64,000 bases of DNA from assembly GCF_016802725.1 (NCBI RefSeq), contig NC_052676.1, forward strand, positions 9,704,436 through 9,768,435, read 5' to 3'. This document shows positions 40,436-51,057 of this stretch, one piece after another. The stretch comes from Solenopsis invicta. Lineage: Eukaryota > Arthropoda > Insecta > Hymenoptera > Formicidae. Below the pieces are notes generated by a model. The model saw only the letters and a list, made by a program, of their open reading frames with translations, had not been told where the DNA came from and did no database searches. The stretch's first letter is position 1; every line of letters starts with the position of its first letter. The translations under genes were made by a program, and so were the position numbers.

Positions 40436-40437
40436 AA

Positions 40438-40712
40438 TCATCGCTATCTCCGTCAATGCAATTTTCGTAAATCATCGTTATCTCCGTCAATGCAATTTAA
40501 AGAGTTTTATTTATTTCATGTTACGTCAGGTTCTGATAGTTTCAACGTAATACATCTTGTTGCTATATGCTTTCGAAGCTTTGTGCCTCGTAATCTATCA
40601 GGCATGCTTACAACACAATCTACAGAATATGTGCGTAATAAATAACATGGTCTCAAATGTTTAAATCAGCTTTTGTCATAACCCGGTAGAGCAAAGATGT
40701 AAGAGCTGTCAA
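40438..40712 (-). pseudogene. recombinase-like family, C-terminal fragment, second tandem copy
   Basis: Read on the minus strand this repeats, with many changes, the fragment at 40713-41100, including the CTCCGTCAATGCA tail and the block encoding LRxTKLRKHxAT-like residues. It is more decayed than its neighbour. The plus-strand ORF at 40370-40645 is only its shadow. Confidence 0.65.
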
Positions 40713-41100
40713 TCATCGCTATCTCCGTCAATGCAAATTTCCATTTCATTTATTTCAAAACTGCTTTGTTCATTAAACTGCACATCTTCATCCATATTTT
40801 CTTCAACATTGCCTTGTGCAAGATGATTGGCCAATTCTGTTACGTCAGGTTCTGATAAATTTAATGTAATGAATTTTGTTGCTATATGCTTTCGAAGTTT
40901 TGTGCCTCGTAATTTATCAGGCATGCTTGCCCACAATCTACAGAATGTGTACGTAATAAATTACATGCTCTCAAATGTTTAAATCGGTTTTTGTCATAAT
41001 TCGGTAGAGCAAAGATGTAAGGGCTTCTTTCAGGAATATTTGCTGCTTTACGATGTTGTAAAAGTAAATCGATACAATTTTTCATTACACAATCCAAAAG
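40713..41100 (-). pseudogene. recombinase-like family, C-terminal fragment
   Basis: Two overlapping frames together give a recognisable C-terminus. Residues in the frame ending at 40882 read CIDLLLQHRKAANIPE..PYIFALP...RFKHLRACNLLR; the frame ending at 40709 continues DKLRGTKLRKHIAT..LNLSEPDVTELANHL, then an acidic tail. A frameshift near 40930 separates them. The piece that should follow LANHL (GH...HYRQ, present at 44190-44230) is deleted. The R-K-H-x-A-T and later GH...Y pattern recalls the HxxR/GH/Tyr region of tyrosine recombinases. The family is one I recall as common in insects and other animals without an assigned function. Confidence 0.7.
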
Positions 41101-41800
41101 TACGAAAACAGATCTTCCTAATTTACATCTAATAAGAATTCTTATATATTTCTCAGCTACCTAAAAAATAAATAATCGTTTATTTTGTTACTTTTAAAAC
41201 TGTTTAGACTAATTAATTTGATTATTTACATGGGAGAATTTATATCGCAGAAATAAAAACAAATAGAAATAGTAAATGTAATATATCTTTATATTATTAG
41301 AGACACATTCAACCGATAATGTAATACATACAAATTGAACAATAACGTCTTCTATGGTTGTAACAAGATGTTAGTGCTTTATAAATTTGCTTGTGTGATT
41401 TTATATACCTTTTCAAATTCATAAGCCCGGAAAAATAATTTGGCGCGCAGTCAAGTGAATTTAAAAAAAAGTATATAAAATTACACACGCAAATTTTAAA
41501 AGCACCAACAACTTGCTACGACCGCAAAAGGCGTTCTTGTTTAATTTGTATCTTTATATTATATTATGTCATAATTTCAATTTTATATTGTTAATATTAA
41601 TCATCATAAGATAAATCAATTTGTTAATGTAATCGTAATGAGTAGCACAAAAATGTATACAACCTCCATGAAATAATTTGTTCTTTGTCAAGTGTAATTT
41701 AAAATAAAAGAAGAAAAGCAGATCGTATTTGCAAATCCATATAAAAATAAGTAAAACAAAAACAGCAAAAATTAAAATACATAATTAAAAATAATATATT
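41101..41800. other. AT-rich region with no supported gene
   Basis: Between the C-terminal fragment and the finger-exon fragments. It could be remnant intron of the minus-strand copy, but no coding piece was recognised. Confidence 0.4.
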
Positions 41801-41807
41801 TTATTGG

Positions 41808-42440
41808 TACATATTTCTAGTACGGTTTATATAACTTCATAACTTTAACTACATTACTAACAACTAGCATAAAATAGCTTTGTTACAGTTGTATTATAAA
41901 TCTGGAATTGTTTGTTTGTTTATACTTTCTGAAATGTTGATGAATAATTTTATATATGAGAAAATAAGATTTTATAATAAATGAACTTTTAGTAATATAA
42001 GAGAAATTTTCTATACCTTTGGGTAATGTAGTAAAATTCTTCACTTGCTCTTCATTTTTATAAACCCTTTTGAGAAGTCGACTTATCTTTGTGATTGCAT
42101 TTTTTGCAATAATAATAAACGTTGGTACATATTTCTAGTACGGTTTATATAACTTCATAACTTTAACTACATTACTAAAAACAAGCATAAAATAGCTTTG
42201 TTACAGTTGTATTATAAGTCTGGAATTGTTTGTTTGTTTATACTTTCTGAAATATTGATGAATAATTTTATACATGAGAAAATAAAGTTTTATAATAAAT
42301 AAACTTTTAGTAATATAAGAGAAATTTTCTATACCTTTGGGTAATGTAGTAAAATTCTTCACTTGCTCTTCATTTTTATAAACTCTTTCGAGGTGTCTAC
42401 TAAGCTTTGGCGGTATTTTTTGCAATAATAATATAAGTTT
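41808..42440. repeat. 315-bp tandem duplication
   Basis: The segment starting GTTGGTACATATTTCTAGTA at about 41807 is repeated from about 42121 with around 95% identity by eye. Each copy holds, on the minus strand, the finger-exon end and the following intron start of the gene family. Confidence 0.85.
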
Positions 42441-42480
42441 TGCTTTTCGCCACATTCTCCACTTTTCAAAACGTCAAAAT
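42000..42480 (-). pseudogene. finger-exon fragments of the same family, two tandem copies
   Basis: On the minus strand, 42480 to about 42395 encodes the C2H2-like segment that in the intact gene reads YYCKKMQSKISRHLEKVH. Here the codons for the second Cys region and one His are altered (KYRQ-, RVYKNEEQVKNF). It ends in TTLPKG and the conserved donor GGTATAG. A second, shorter copy of the end of this exon lies at 42000-42110. Neither can give a complete protein. Confidence 0.7.
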
Positions 42481-43255
42481 GTAAATTAATATCATCAATA
42501 ATATTATTTCGATTAACATCTTTTTTGGTAAAAATCAAAGTTTTTATTTATATGTGTAATAGTAAGAAAACACAACTTGTCATTAATACAACTTATTCTT
42601 CCTTTCAATTGATAAAAACCTGAACGTATTCTTGGTATAACAGTTTATAATCGTTATCTACTGACAATGTAATCTCTGATGAAATGATGAATAAAATTTT
42701 AGATCAAAATATCATTAATGAGTTACAGAATGTACCTATATCTAACGCGCTGTAGCAAGAAAATATTCTGTCTATAGATATAAGTAGACTATCTGATTTG
42801 AATATTACTAGTAACATAAAAAACAATGATGATTCACCAATTACAATATCATTTCCAAACTAGAATGATATTGACATAATTTTAAATGCTAATTTATGTT
42901 GTCAAAATGTTGAAGGAAATATCGTGTTTAGTAATAATTTGTTAGTGATATCTGATAAGAATAGCATTAATAGTGATAATGGTATTGAAGATGTTGCTGT
43001 TAATCAATCGTTGTTTTCTATGTTAGAATCAAATATCAATAAGAAATCAGAGGTATTTCATAAACAGTATTCCTTTACATTACGTATACAATTCTGTTTA
43101 TAACAATTATGATATTAGAGAAAATTATTTTCTTCTTCATCACTACAGATGTAGATAAGAATCCTGATTACATTACAAATTCAGAAAGATCTGATGAAGA
43201 AAATAATATTCTTATACATCATCAGTAGCGGTGATATAGAAATAAATCTATGTTT
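42481..43255 (+). pseudogene. N-terminal exon copy, degenerate
   Basis: This aligns with exons 2-3 of the gene at 57398-58976. The intron start GGTAAAAATCAAAG lies at 42528, and coding-like blocks match CCQNVE, NIVFSNNLLVISDKN, INSDNG and KKSEVFH. Stops (TAG near 42860) and small indels break it. It ends in an ILIHHQ-like tail followed by a further partial copy. Confidence 0.7.
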
Positions 43256-43547
43256 AACGAGCTATTACAAGAAAATATTTTACCTATAGATATATGTGGA
43301 CTATCTGACTTAAATGTTGATACTTGTAATTTTTTACAGACGATAAAGAACCTAAACATATTGTAATTTCTGATGAAGCAACGATTGAAATAATACTAGA
43401 TCAAAATATCAATTTACCTAATGAATCTACATCTGACGTGCACATTTTCATCCTGACTACATTACGGATTCAGAAAGTTCTATTGAAGATAATTATATTC
43501 TTATACATCATCAGCAGTGGTGATGTAAAAATAAATCTACATCTGAT
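43256..43547 (+). pseudogene. two short exon fragments joined end to end
   Basis: 43256-43320 repeats the exon-3 start (ENILPIDICGLSDLNVD-like) and then jumps straight to an intron end (TTGTAATTTTTTACAG, 43338) and the true start of exon 3 (DDKEPKHIVISDEATIEIILDQN...). At 43440 the sequence switches to CACATTTTCATCCTGACTAC, a junction that recurs at 44661. This shows the array was built by repeated partial duplication. Confidence 0.65.
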
Positions 43548-44330
43548 GTGTTACTGCATGAAAATATTTTACCTATGAATATAAGTAGACTTTCTGACTT
43601 AAATGTTGATACAGAAAACAATTTGCCAGTTACAATATTACGATTTCCAGAATTGAATGATATAGACGTATTCTTAAATACTGATTTATATTGTCAAAAT
43701 GTTGAAAGTGTCGTGTTTAGTAATAATTTGTTAGAGATATCGGATAAAAATTGCATTAATAGTGATAATTGTACTGAAAATGTTGCTATTAATAATAATA
43801 TAGATGAAAATAACTGTGTTGACATAAAATCAGATGAAAATAATAACTTGGTTAACATAGAATCCAATAGCAATAAAAAATCAGAGGAATTCCATAAACC
43901 GTATTTTTACGTATATAATTCTGTTTATGATAATTATGATATTAAAGAGTATTATTATTTTCTTCTTTATCACTACTGACGTAGATAAAAATCCTGACTA
44001 CAATGCGGATACAGAAAGTTTTGTTGAAAAAAATAATAATCTATTGCGCACATATTCTGTAGACTGTGGTGCAAGCATGCCTGATAGATTACGAAGCACA
44101 AAACTTTGAAAGCATATAGCAACAAGATGCATTACGTTGAATTTATCAGAACCTGACGTAACAGAATTGGCCAATGATCATCTTGGCCATGACAAAAATA
44201 TCTACATGAGACATTATCGGCAATCCATCCCGCAGATTGAAGCAATTAAAATGTCGCGATTGCTCAACATTGCGCAAGGCAATGTTGAAGAAAATAATTT
44301 TCTAATATCCTAATTGTTAAACAGAAATGT
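43548..44330 (+). pseudogene. internally deleted family member: N-terminus fused to C-terminus
   Basis: From 43548 an open frame of 143 codons gives the N-terminal domain (MLLHENILPMNIS...NSNKKSEEFHKPYFYVYNSVYDNYD). A frame change near 43975 leads to DKNPDYNADTES, and at about 44040 this passes directly into the C-terminal region (LLRTYSVDCGASMPDRLRSTKL, then an in-frame TGA at 44107, then KHIATRCITLNLSEPDVTELAN, GHDKNIYMRHYRQS, MSRLLNIAQGN). The finger and the whole middle of the gene are missing. Internal deletion derivatives of this sort are typical of transposons. The segment 44190-44230 is the only place in the window where the GH...HYR motif survives. Confidence 0.7.
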
Positions 44331-44600
44331 ATACGTAGGAATACGGTTTGTGGAATTCTATTGATTTTTTATTGACGTTTGATTCAAATATAAAAGACAA
44401 CGATTATTTAACACCATCATAAACAGAATTGTATACGTAGGAATACGTTTTATGGAATTCTTCTGATTTTTTATTGATAACTGATTGTAACAACAAAACA
44501 ACGATTGATAGAAAACAACGATTGATTAACAGTATCGTTTTCTTTTAATGAATCGTTTTCTTCAGATGTTTCCTCGATACATTAATCATCACTGCTGTCT
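44331..44600. repeat. 3' tail with two diverged copies
   Basis: GTATACGTAGGAATACG with a following GGAATTCT.TTGATTTTTTATTGA block occurs at about 44328 and again at about 44431. It is probably the 3' flank of the gene family. Confidence 0.6.
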
Positions 44601-44670
44601 CCGTCAACTTTTCATTTGGGGACTTTCATTTATTTCAAAACTGCTTTGTTCATTAAACTGCACATTTTCA
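44601..44670 (-). pseudogene. inverted C-terminal tail fragment
   Basis: The minus strand carries the acidic tail coding sequence matching 40728-40795 (FNEQSSFEINE-like). It breaks off at CACATTTTCATCCTGACTAC, where a plus-strand N-terminal copy begins. Confidence 0.6.
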
Positions 44671-45330
44671 TCCTGACTACATTACAGATTCAGAAAGTTC
44701 TATTGAAGATAATTATATTCTTATACATCATCAGCAGTGGTGATGTAAAAATAAATCTACATCTGATGTGTTACTGCATGAAAATATTCTACCTATGAAT
44801 ATAAGTGGACTTTCTGACTTAAATGTTGATATAAAAAACGATTTACAAGTTACAATATTTCCATTTCTAGAATTGAATGATATAGATGTATTTTTAAATA
44901 TTTATTTTGTCAAAATGTTGAAGAAAATATCGTGTTCAGTGATAATTTGTTACTAATATCTGATAAAATTGCATTAATAGTGATAATGGTACTAAAGACG
45001 TTACTGTTAGTGGTAATTAAAGTAGTAATGTAGATAAAAATAACTGTGATGACATAAAATTGGATGATAATAACATAGAATCAAATATCAATAAAAAATT
45101 GGAGGAATTGCACAAATCACATTCCTGTGCATGTAATTCTATTTATGGTAGTGACGATAGTAGTGATGATGTAAATAAGGATTCTAACTATAATGCAGAT
45201 TCAGATAGTTCTGATGAAGAAAACAATACTCTTCTACAATCATCTGCACCGCAATCTAATAATACTACACAGAACAGCTTAGAAACGTCTTTAAATGTTA
45301 CTGAAAGTAAAATCTGATGATACTAGTTTA
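44671..45330 (+). pseudogene. N-terminal exon copy, frameshifted
   Basis: MLLHENILPMNISGLSDLNVD at 44768 is followed by a frame break near 44905. Coding resumes at 45060 in another frame (NNIESNINKKLEELHKSHSC...DDVNKDSNYNADSDSSDEENNTLL...TTQNSLETSLNVTESK). This is the closest relative of the gene at 57398-58976 in this cluster. It runs on, frameshifted, into 45340. Confidence 0.75.
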
Positions 45331-45659
45331 CATGTCAACACTTCAAAACCTAAAGGTGGAGAAAAACAAAACTTTAATGGTGATAATAGTACTGAAGATG
45401 TTGCAGTTAATCAATCGTTGTTTTTTATGTCAGAATCAAATAACAATAAACAATCAGAAAAATTCCATAAATCGTTTTCCTACGTATACAATTCTGTTTA
45501 CGTAGGACAATTATGATATTAGAGAGTATTATTTTATTCTTCATTCACTACTGATGTAGATAAGAATCTTGACTACATTACGGATTAAAAAAGTTCTAAT
45601 GAAGATAATAATATTCTTATACATCATCATCAGTGGTGATGTAAAAATCTATATCTAAC
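45331..45659 (+). pseudogene. further N-terminal exon pieces
   Basis: Continuation with HVNTSKPKGGEKQ, then a jump back to NGDNSTEDVAVNQSLFFMSESNNNKQSEKFHKSFSYVYNSVY, so the finger is absent. The copy ends in the ATCATCAGTGGTGATGTAAA junction, where the next element is inserted. Confidence 0.65.
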
Positions 45660-47386
45660 AACCAACGCAACACAAGGACGTCCTTTGGACGTCCAATGGA
45701 CGTCGCGGTCGGACATGTTTTGACGTCCAAATGACATACCAATTGTGTCTTGTAGACGTCTAGGAAACGTCCTTTGGACGTACAATGTACCGCCTTCTGA
45801 CGTCGAATGGACGTCATTAGGACGTCTCAGCAGGACATAAAAAGGACTTTTATAGACGTTGTTTGGACATTATTTTATATTACGTGATTAGGACTTTATT
45901 TAGTAAAAAATACTATTTATTAGTAAAAGTAGAATTAACCCTGCCGAAAATGTGCGATTAAAACCGATTAAAAAAAAAAGTAATCCGAATCGATCGAGAT
46001 TTCTGCACCGAAAATATGGTGTTAAGACAGATTGAAAATATTATAAAATTGGAACCCAGATAGATTTATTAAAACAGAATACATTAATATAAAACGTTAT
46101 AAATGTTTAATTTACAAAAAAATATTTCTTGTATCCTTTTCGTTAAAAAGAATTAAAAAAAGATTAAATTTGAATTAAATATTTAATTTTTCTACAAGAT
46201 TAAATAACAATACAAATTGTTATTTACATGTAAAAATTATAAAAATTTATGTGGAACAGCGTTCCACACACATTTGAAAAGACTGAGAGCGAGTATTCGT
46301 CTCGAGGTTACAACAAGCAGCTTCTAAGTCTTACTGAAGTTATGAGCTGGGGAGTCGGCCGCGGTGGCGCCTAGATGTAACGCCCGTGCCCGCATTCGAC
46401 TCACTAGAAGATCTCTCGCGGCGTGGCCGCCTAGCGGTGGTGCCAGCACTCACTTGTTAAATTCATTTCAATCCGAAATTACAGGATTTCATAAATTATA
46501 ATTAAATCGAATTTTAATGTATACATGTATTTAATTCACAGAATCATGTAAACAGATATGATTCTGTAAATCAAATATATATACCTTGCTGCTTGATGTA
46601 TAATTACTTTCTTTATATTTTAAGTTTACGTTCCAAAACGTTTTTTCTGAGAAAAATTTTACTTGATATAATATACGTTATTATTTATTTATATTTTGAG
46701 TAGGAGTTTCCTCACAAATAAAATAGCCATTAAATAGCATATTAAATTAATCGTTATAGTATTATACATATGTATTAAATATTACATAATTTAAATATTA
46801 TATATAATGAAATATTAAATATTAACGAATAATATATTTTATTAAAAAGCTATATACTGTATATTAAAGCTTCTCATATTATCAAAATTTGTAGTTTATG
46901 TTTATATTATATGGTTAAATATATCTTTTGTTAAATATTTTTTAACACGAAAAATTATCTTTATAATTTTATAATTTATAAAATTCTTGTGTTATAATAA
47001 TAATGATAATGATGATAATTATAAAAATACTCAATTTCGTTGACATATATGTATATAGCGGACCTTTTCGGAACGTACCACCAATATCTGCTAGACATTT
47101 AAAGGACGTCCTTAGAACATCTTCAAAATCTCTTATTTAATATAAAGAGCAACGCAATTTTTGAATGCATATTTATTATGTATGTATACATAGTATGTTA
47201 AATATTACGAATCATCCTAAATATGTCCTGCGGATGTCCTACAAGCGTCATACTGCAGCTACGATAAACCAGGATGTCCTTCGGACGTCTTTGGAACGTC
47301 CTATGGTCGTACGAGATACTAGGACATTACAAAGACTTTTGTGGACATGTATTGGACGTCCGGGGACGTCCATGTGTTGTGTGGGA
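45660..47386. mobile_element. 1.7-kb DNA transposon with GACGTC-rich termini
   Basis: The ends are inverted repeats: CAACGCAACACAAGGACGTCC at about 45663 and, at 47358-47385, the complement of CACACAACACATGGACGTCC. GACGTC cores occur eight times in the left 180 bp and four times in the right 310 bp, mostly as GGACGTCC. The interior is AT-rich except for a GC-rich patch at 46320-46440, and there is no transposase. It interrupts a copy of the exon-3 sequence, which resumes at 47387 (AGCTATTGCAAGAAAATATT). The superfamily was not recognised; the target duplication could not be fixed. Confidence 0.75.
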
Positions 47387-47876
47387 AGCTATTGCAAGAA
47401 AATATTCTACTTGTAAATATAAGGTGGACTGATTAGAATGTTGCTATAAAAAATGATTTACCAGTTACAATATCACCATTACCATTTCTAGAATTGAATG
47501 ATATTGACATATTTTTAAATATTGATCTATTTTGTCAAAATGTTGAAGAAACTATCGTGTTCAGTGATAATTTGTTAATGATATCTGATAAAAATTGCAT
47601 TAATAGTGATAATGGTACTGAAGACGTTGCTGTTAATTAATCGTTGTTTTCTAAGTTAGAATCAAATATCAATAAAAAATCAGAGGTATTCCATCAACCG
47701 TATTCATACGTATACAATTCTGTTTATGATACTGTTAATCAATCGTTGTTTTCTTTATTAGAATCAAATTTTAATAAAAAATCAGAGGAATACCGTAGTC
47801 CAAGACAAGCAATAACAAATAAAAGGAATGCTGTTAATAAATATAATATTAAATGTAATAATATATAAAATGCAAC
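47387..47876 (+). pseudogene. N-terminal exon copy with tandem partial duplication
   Basis: It resumes after the inserted element with ENILLVNI-like codons and continues FPELNDID-like, CQNVEETIVFSDNLLMISDKNCINSDNGTEDVAVN, a stop, then NQSLFSKLESNINKKSEVFHQPYSYVYNSVYD. The NQSLFS...KKSE block is repeated at about 47737-47790. Frames are interrupted. Confidence 0.7.
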
Positions 47877-47939
47877 ACAGTACAAAAGAATAATTAAATT
47901 AATTATTGAGTCTCATTATTTATCTTTAAAATGAGTCCA

Positions 47940-48854
47940 GGAAGAAGTTGCTGTTTTTATTTTTATTGCAGATAAATTATTGAATATTTAATGGTGATAA
48001 TGTCAGTGAAGACGTTAATGTTATTGCTAATAAAGGTAGTAATGTAGATGAAAATAACTGTGATGACATAGAATCAGATAAAAATAATATCTCGGTTAAC
48101 ATAGAATCCAATATCAATAAAAAATCAGAAGAATTCCATAAACCGTATTTCTATATATACAATTCTGTTTATGACAATTATGATATTAGAGAGTATTATT
48201 TTCTTCACAACATATAGAAAACAATTTACCAGTTACAATAATATTACCATTTCCAGAATGATATTGACGTATTTTTAAATACTGATTTATGTTGTCAAAA
48301 TGTTGAAGGAAATATTGTATTCAGTAATAATTTGTTAGTGATATCTGATAAAATTTGCATTAATAGTGATAATGATTCTGAGGACGTTACTGTTAATGGT
48401 AATAAAGGTAGTCATGTAGATGAAAATAACTACGATGACATATAATCAGATGAAAATAATAACTCTGTTAATGTAGAATCCAATATCAATAAAAAATAAG
48501 AGAAATTTCATAAACTGTATTCATACGTATACAATTCTATTTACGACAATTATGATATTAGAAAGTACTACTTTTCTTCGTCACTACTGATGTAGATAAT
48601 AATCCTGACTACATTGCGGATTCAGAAATTTCTGATAAAAAAAGTAATACTCTTATACAATCATCTGCGACTCAATCTAATAATGCCACACAGAGCAGCT
48701 TAGAAACGTCTTTAAATATTACTGGAAATAAAATCTGTGACAATATTAATTTAAATGTTGATATTTGGAGACAAAGTTGGAGAAAAGCAAAACTCTGGTC
48801 ATTGGAAAAAAATGCAGTCAAAGATAAATAGATTGATAAGAGTTTATAAAAACT
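47940..48854 (+). pseudogene. N-terminal exon copy reaching the finger region
   Basis: Blocks match the intact gene in order: NGDNVSEDV, DENNCDDIESDKN, NIESNINKKSEEFHKPYFYIYNSVYDNYD, then a second start with LCCQNVEGNIVFSNNLLVISDK, NADSE-like, QSSLETSLNITGNKICDNINLN, and finally a degraded finger (KKMQSKIN-RLIRVYKNLNL). Several stops are present. It abuts the left arm of the large inverted repeat. Confidence 0.7.
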
Positions 48855-50060
48855 TAAATTTATAGCAATGTTTGCCTTTAAATTTTTCTTAATAACAATA
48901 AGCTTTTCATAGTTATCTGTGGATCAAATCATTTTTGTTAATTATATTCAAACGAAATTATAATTATTGACGTTATGTGATTGTTGCTGGCATTATCGCA
49001 CAATAGAATTTGCACAATGATTCTTAATTACATTTACACGTGTACAGCAGAAACAATTCTGAAGTAATTAATAATGCAAGATAAAGATTCATGTAGCAAC
49101 ATTGCTACATATATCTGTACCTTGCATTTTGATAATTTCAGAAATGCAGCGGTTGTGTAAATGTAATTGCCCCGCTTACATGGCTACGCTTTTGCACGTG
49201 GCGCGAGAAGTGACCGTGCCTCTTGATGAATAATTACTTTGCATGTTCTGTCATATGCCTATCAACAATAATACAACTTAACCTCAATAATTATAATTTC
49301 TTCTGAGTATTGATACTCTTCCAGACGTAAATTATGTATGTATTCGGCACTTTACTGAGCGAGATCTACGGGATAAAATCATTGACGTATTTCTATGTCC
49401 GTGGATACTCACTTCACTCTAGTTATTGTTTCTCGCCTCTCGAGGAAGTTGCTCTTGACGACAATTTTTACAATTGTCGTTCCGGCGGTCGATTGTAACA
49501 TGCAATCGACGATTATAAAAATATACGGACAATTATGTCCGAAAACGTGAGCGGCCCAAACGGAAATGCGTTTCCTGAACGACGTGAACAAAGATGCACC
49601 GCTTTTCATTTATCACCACGCACGTTTTATAGTACATTTTATGAAAATAGGACCATTAGTCATTGAGTGTATTCAGATGCGCGACCGCTCACTGAGAGCG
49701 TAAGTAGCAATTAAAGATAATTGGTTGGATCTAAAGGTAAGAACCAATCGTCTTAAATTGCTACTTACGTTTTCAGTGAGCGGTTACGCATCTGATGCAC
49801 TCATTAAAGGCGGGCAGTTTTTTCAAATATAGTGGAAAAATTTACATAAATTTGATTCATATTCCGATATGCTTAATCATAAATTTATATCCTTTCTTTA
49901 TACATAAATTTACATAATTTTTTTTTACAGATTTGAATTTTATATAGAAAAATACACAGAAAGCATTACTTTTTATTTAAAAAAATAGCATTTTTGTTCA
50001 AATTTAAATTTAAACGTATAATTCGAGTAAAATTAATCTATTTCATAAAGAGATCTTTAT
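48855..50060. repeat. left arm of large inverted repeat
   Basis: Collinear in reverse with 56215-57345, plus a short piece at 57985-58060. Matching landmarks include the AATAATTATAATTTCGTTTAA block, a palindromic ATGTAGCAACATTGCTACAT (matched by TGTAGCGACGTTGCTACATG), TCAAGAGGCACGGTCACTTC, CTCAGTAA.GTGCCGAA and ATCACCACGCA.GTTTTATA. Inner and outer parts match better than the middle, where each arm has its own hairpins. The outermost piece, read on the minus strand, contains the exon-2 acceptor (GATCCACAG) of the gene family, so the arm is an inverted copy of that gene's 5' region. Confidence 0.8.
49655..49805. repeat. hairpin element inserted in the left arm
   Basis: Inverted arms of about 56 bp (CAGATGCG..ACCGCTCACTGA..CGTAAGTAGCAATT) surround a short loop, ATTGGTTGGATCTAAAGGTA. 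Beside it is TCATTGA on the left and TCATTAA on the right. The right arm of the large repeat has an uninterrupted TTCATTAAAG at this place, so this is an insertion with a probable target duplication of about 7 bp. Confidence 0.7.
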
Positions 50061-50783
50061 CGTCATTATTTTGTAATATTTAATTGTTAGTATAAAAGAT
50101 ATATATATATATACCGGGTGTCCCAGACCACCCGTCCCACCCGATTTTTTCGTAAACGCGACATTTTAAAGAAAAATGTTTCAGACAAAAGTTGTAGGGT
50201 TTTAAAAGATCTATTTACTGATTTTATCAGTTTGACCTTGGATGGCGTCGCCAAGGTCAGATCAAAATAACATTAACTTTTTTAAATAGGACACCTCATT
50301 TTTGGTTCCAGAATCTAATAGCTGGTGTCAAGACCTTTCCAAAACACTATAAGAAAGTTTATTTTTGTTGAGTACTTTCCGAGTTGTGAGGCTTGAAAGT
50401 TACGGTGTACTGTTACCTTCAAGCGTCATAACTCGGAAAGTCCTTAACCAAAATAAACTTATTTATAGTGTTTTGGAAAGCTCTCGAAATCGACTACAAG
50501 AAAATGCAATGAAAAATATACCTGTTTCAGACCACCCGTCCCACCCTTTTAAAACGTAGGGATGTGCTTGTACAAAAAAATGGCTCAGACAAAATTTGCA
50601 TGATTTCGAGGGATCAACCTGATGATGATCTTGAATTCGACCTTGAGATCGATCTTGGGCATAAAGGTATAAGTCAAAGTAACATTTTTAAAATGTAAAA
50701 ACGAAATAATCGGTGCCGCCTGTAGGTATTAGCGTTACCTAAGGTGTACCACGTGTAGGTAACAAGATCGTACTTACACCTTA

Positions 50784-51041
50784 TCGGGGTGCTTTTTTAA
50801 GGTGGTTCCCCTCGCCGTCACCTTTGTCGGGGTGCTTTTTTAAGGTGGTTCCCCTCGCCGTCACCTTTGTCGGGGTGCTTTCATAAGGTAGTTCCCCTTG
50901 CCGTCACCTTTGTCGGGGTGCTTTCATAAGGTGGTTCCCCTTGCCGTCACCTTTGTCGGGGTGCTTTTTTAAGGTGGTTCCCCTCGCCGTCACCTTTGTC
51001 GGGGTGCTTTCATAAGGTAGTTCCCCTTGCCGTCACCTTTG
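50784..51041. repeat. 43-bp minisatellite, six copies
   Basis: Units beginning TCGGGGTGCTTT recur at 50784, 50827, 50870, 50913, 50956 and 50999. Each contains GGGG and CCCC blocks that could pair. The array starts about 17 bp beyond the transposase stop codon (minus strand), the same place as the 41-bp repeat in the mariner at 30062. Confidence 0.93.
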
Positions 51042-51057
51042 TGCATACGCATGTTGT

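Noticed and set aside
40370..40645. 91-codon plus-strand ORF
   Set aside because: It is the antisense shadow of the minus-strand recombinase-like fragment.
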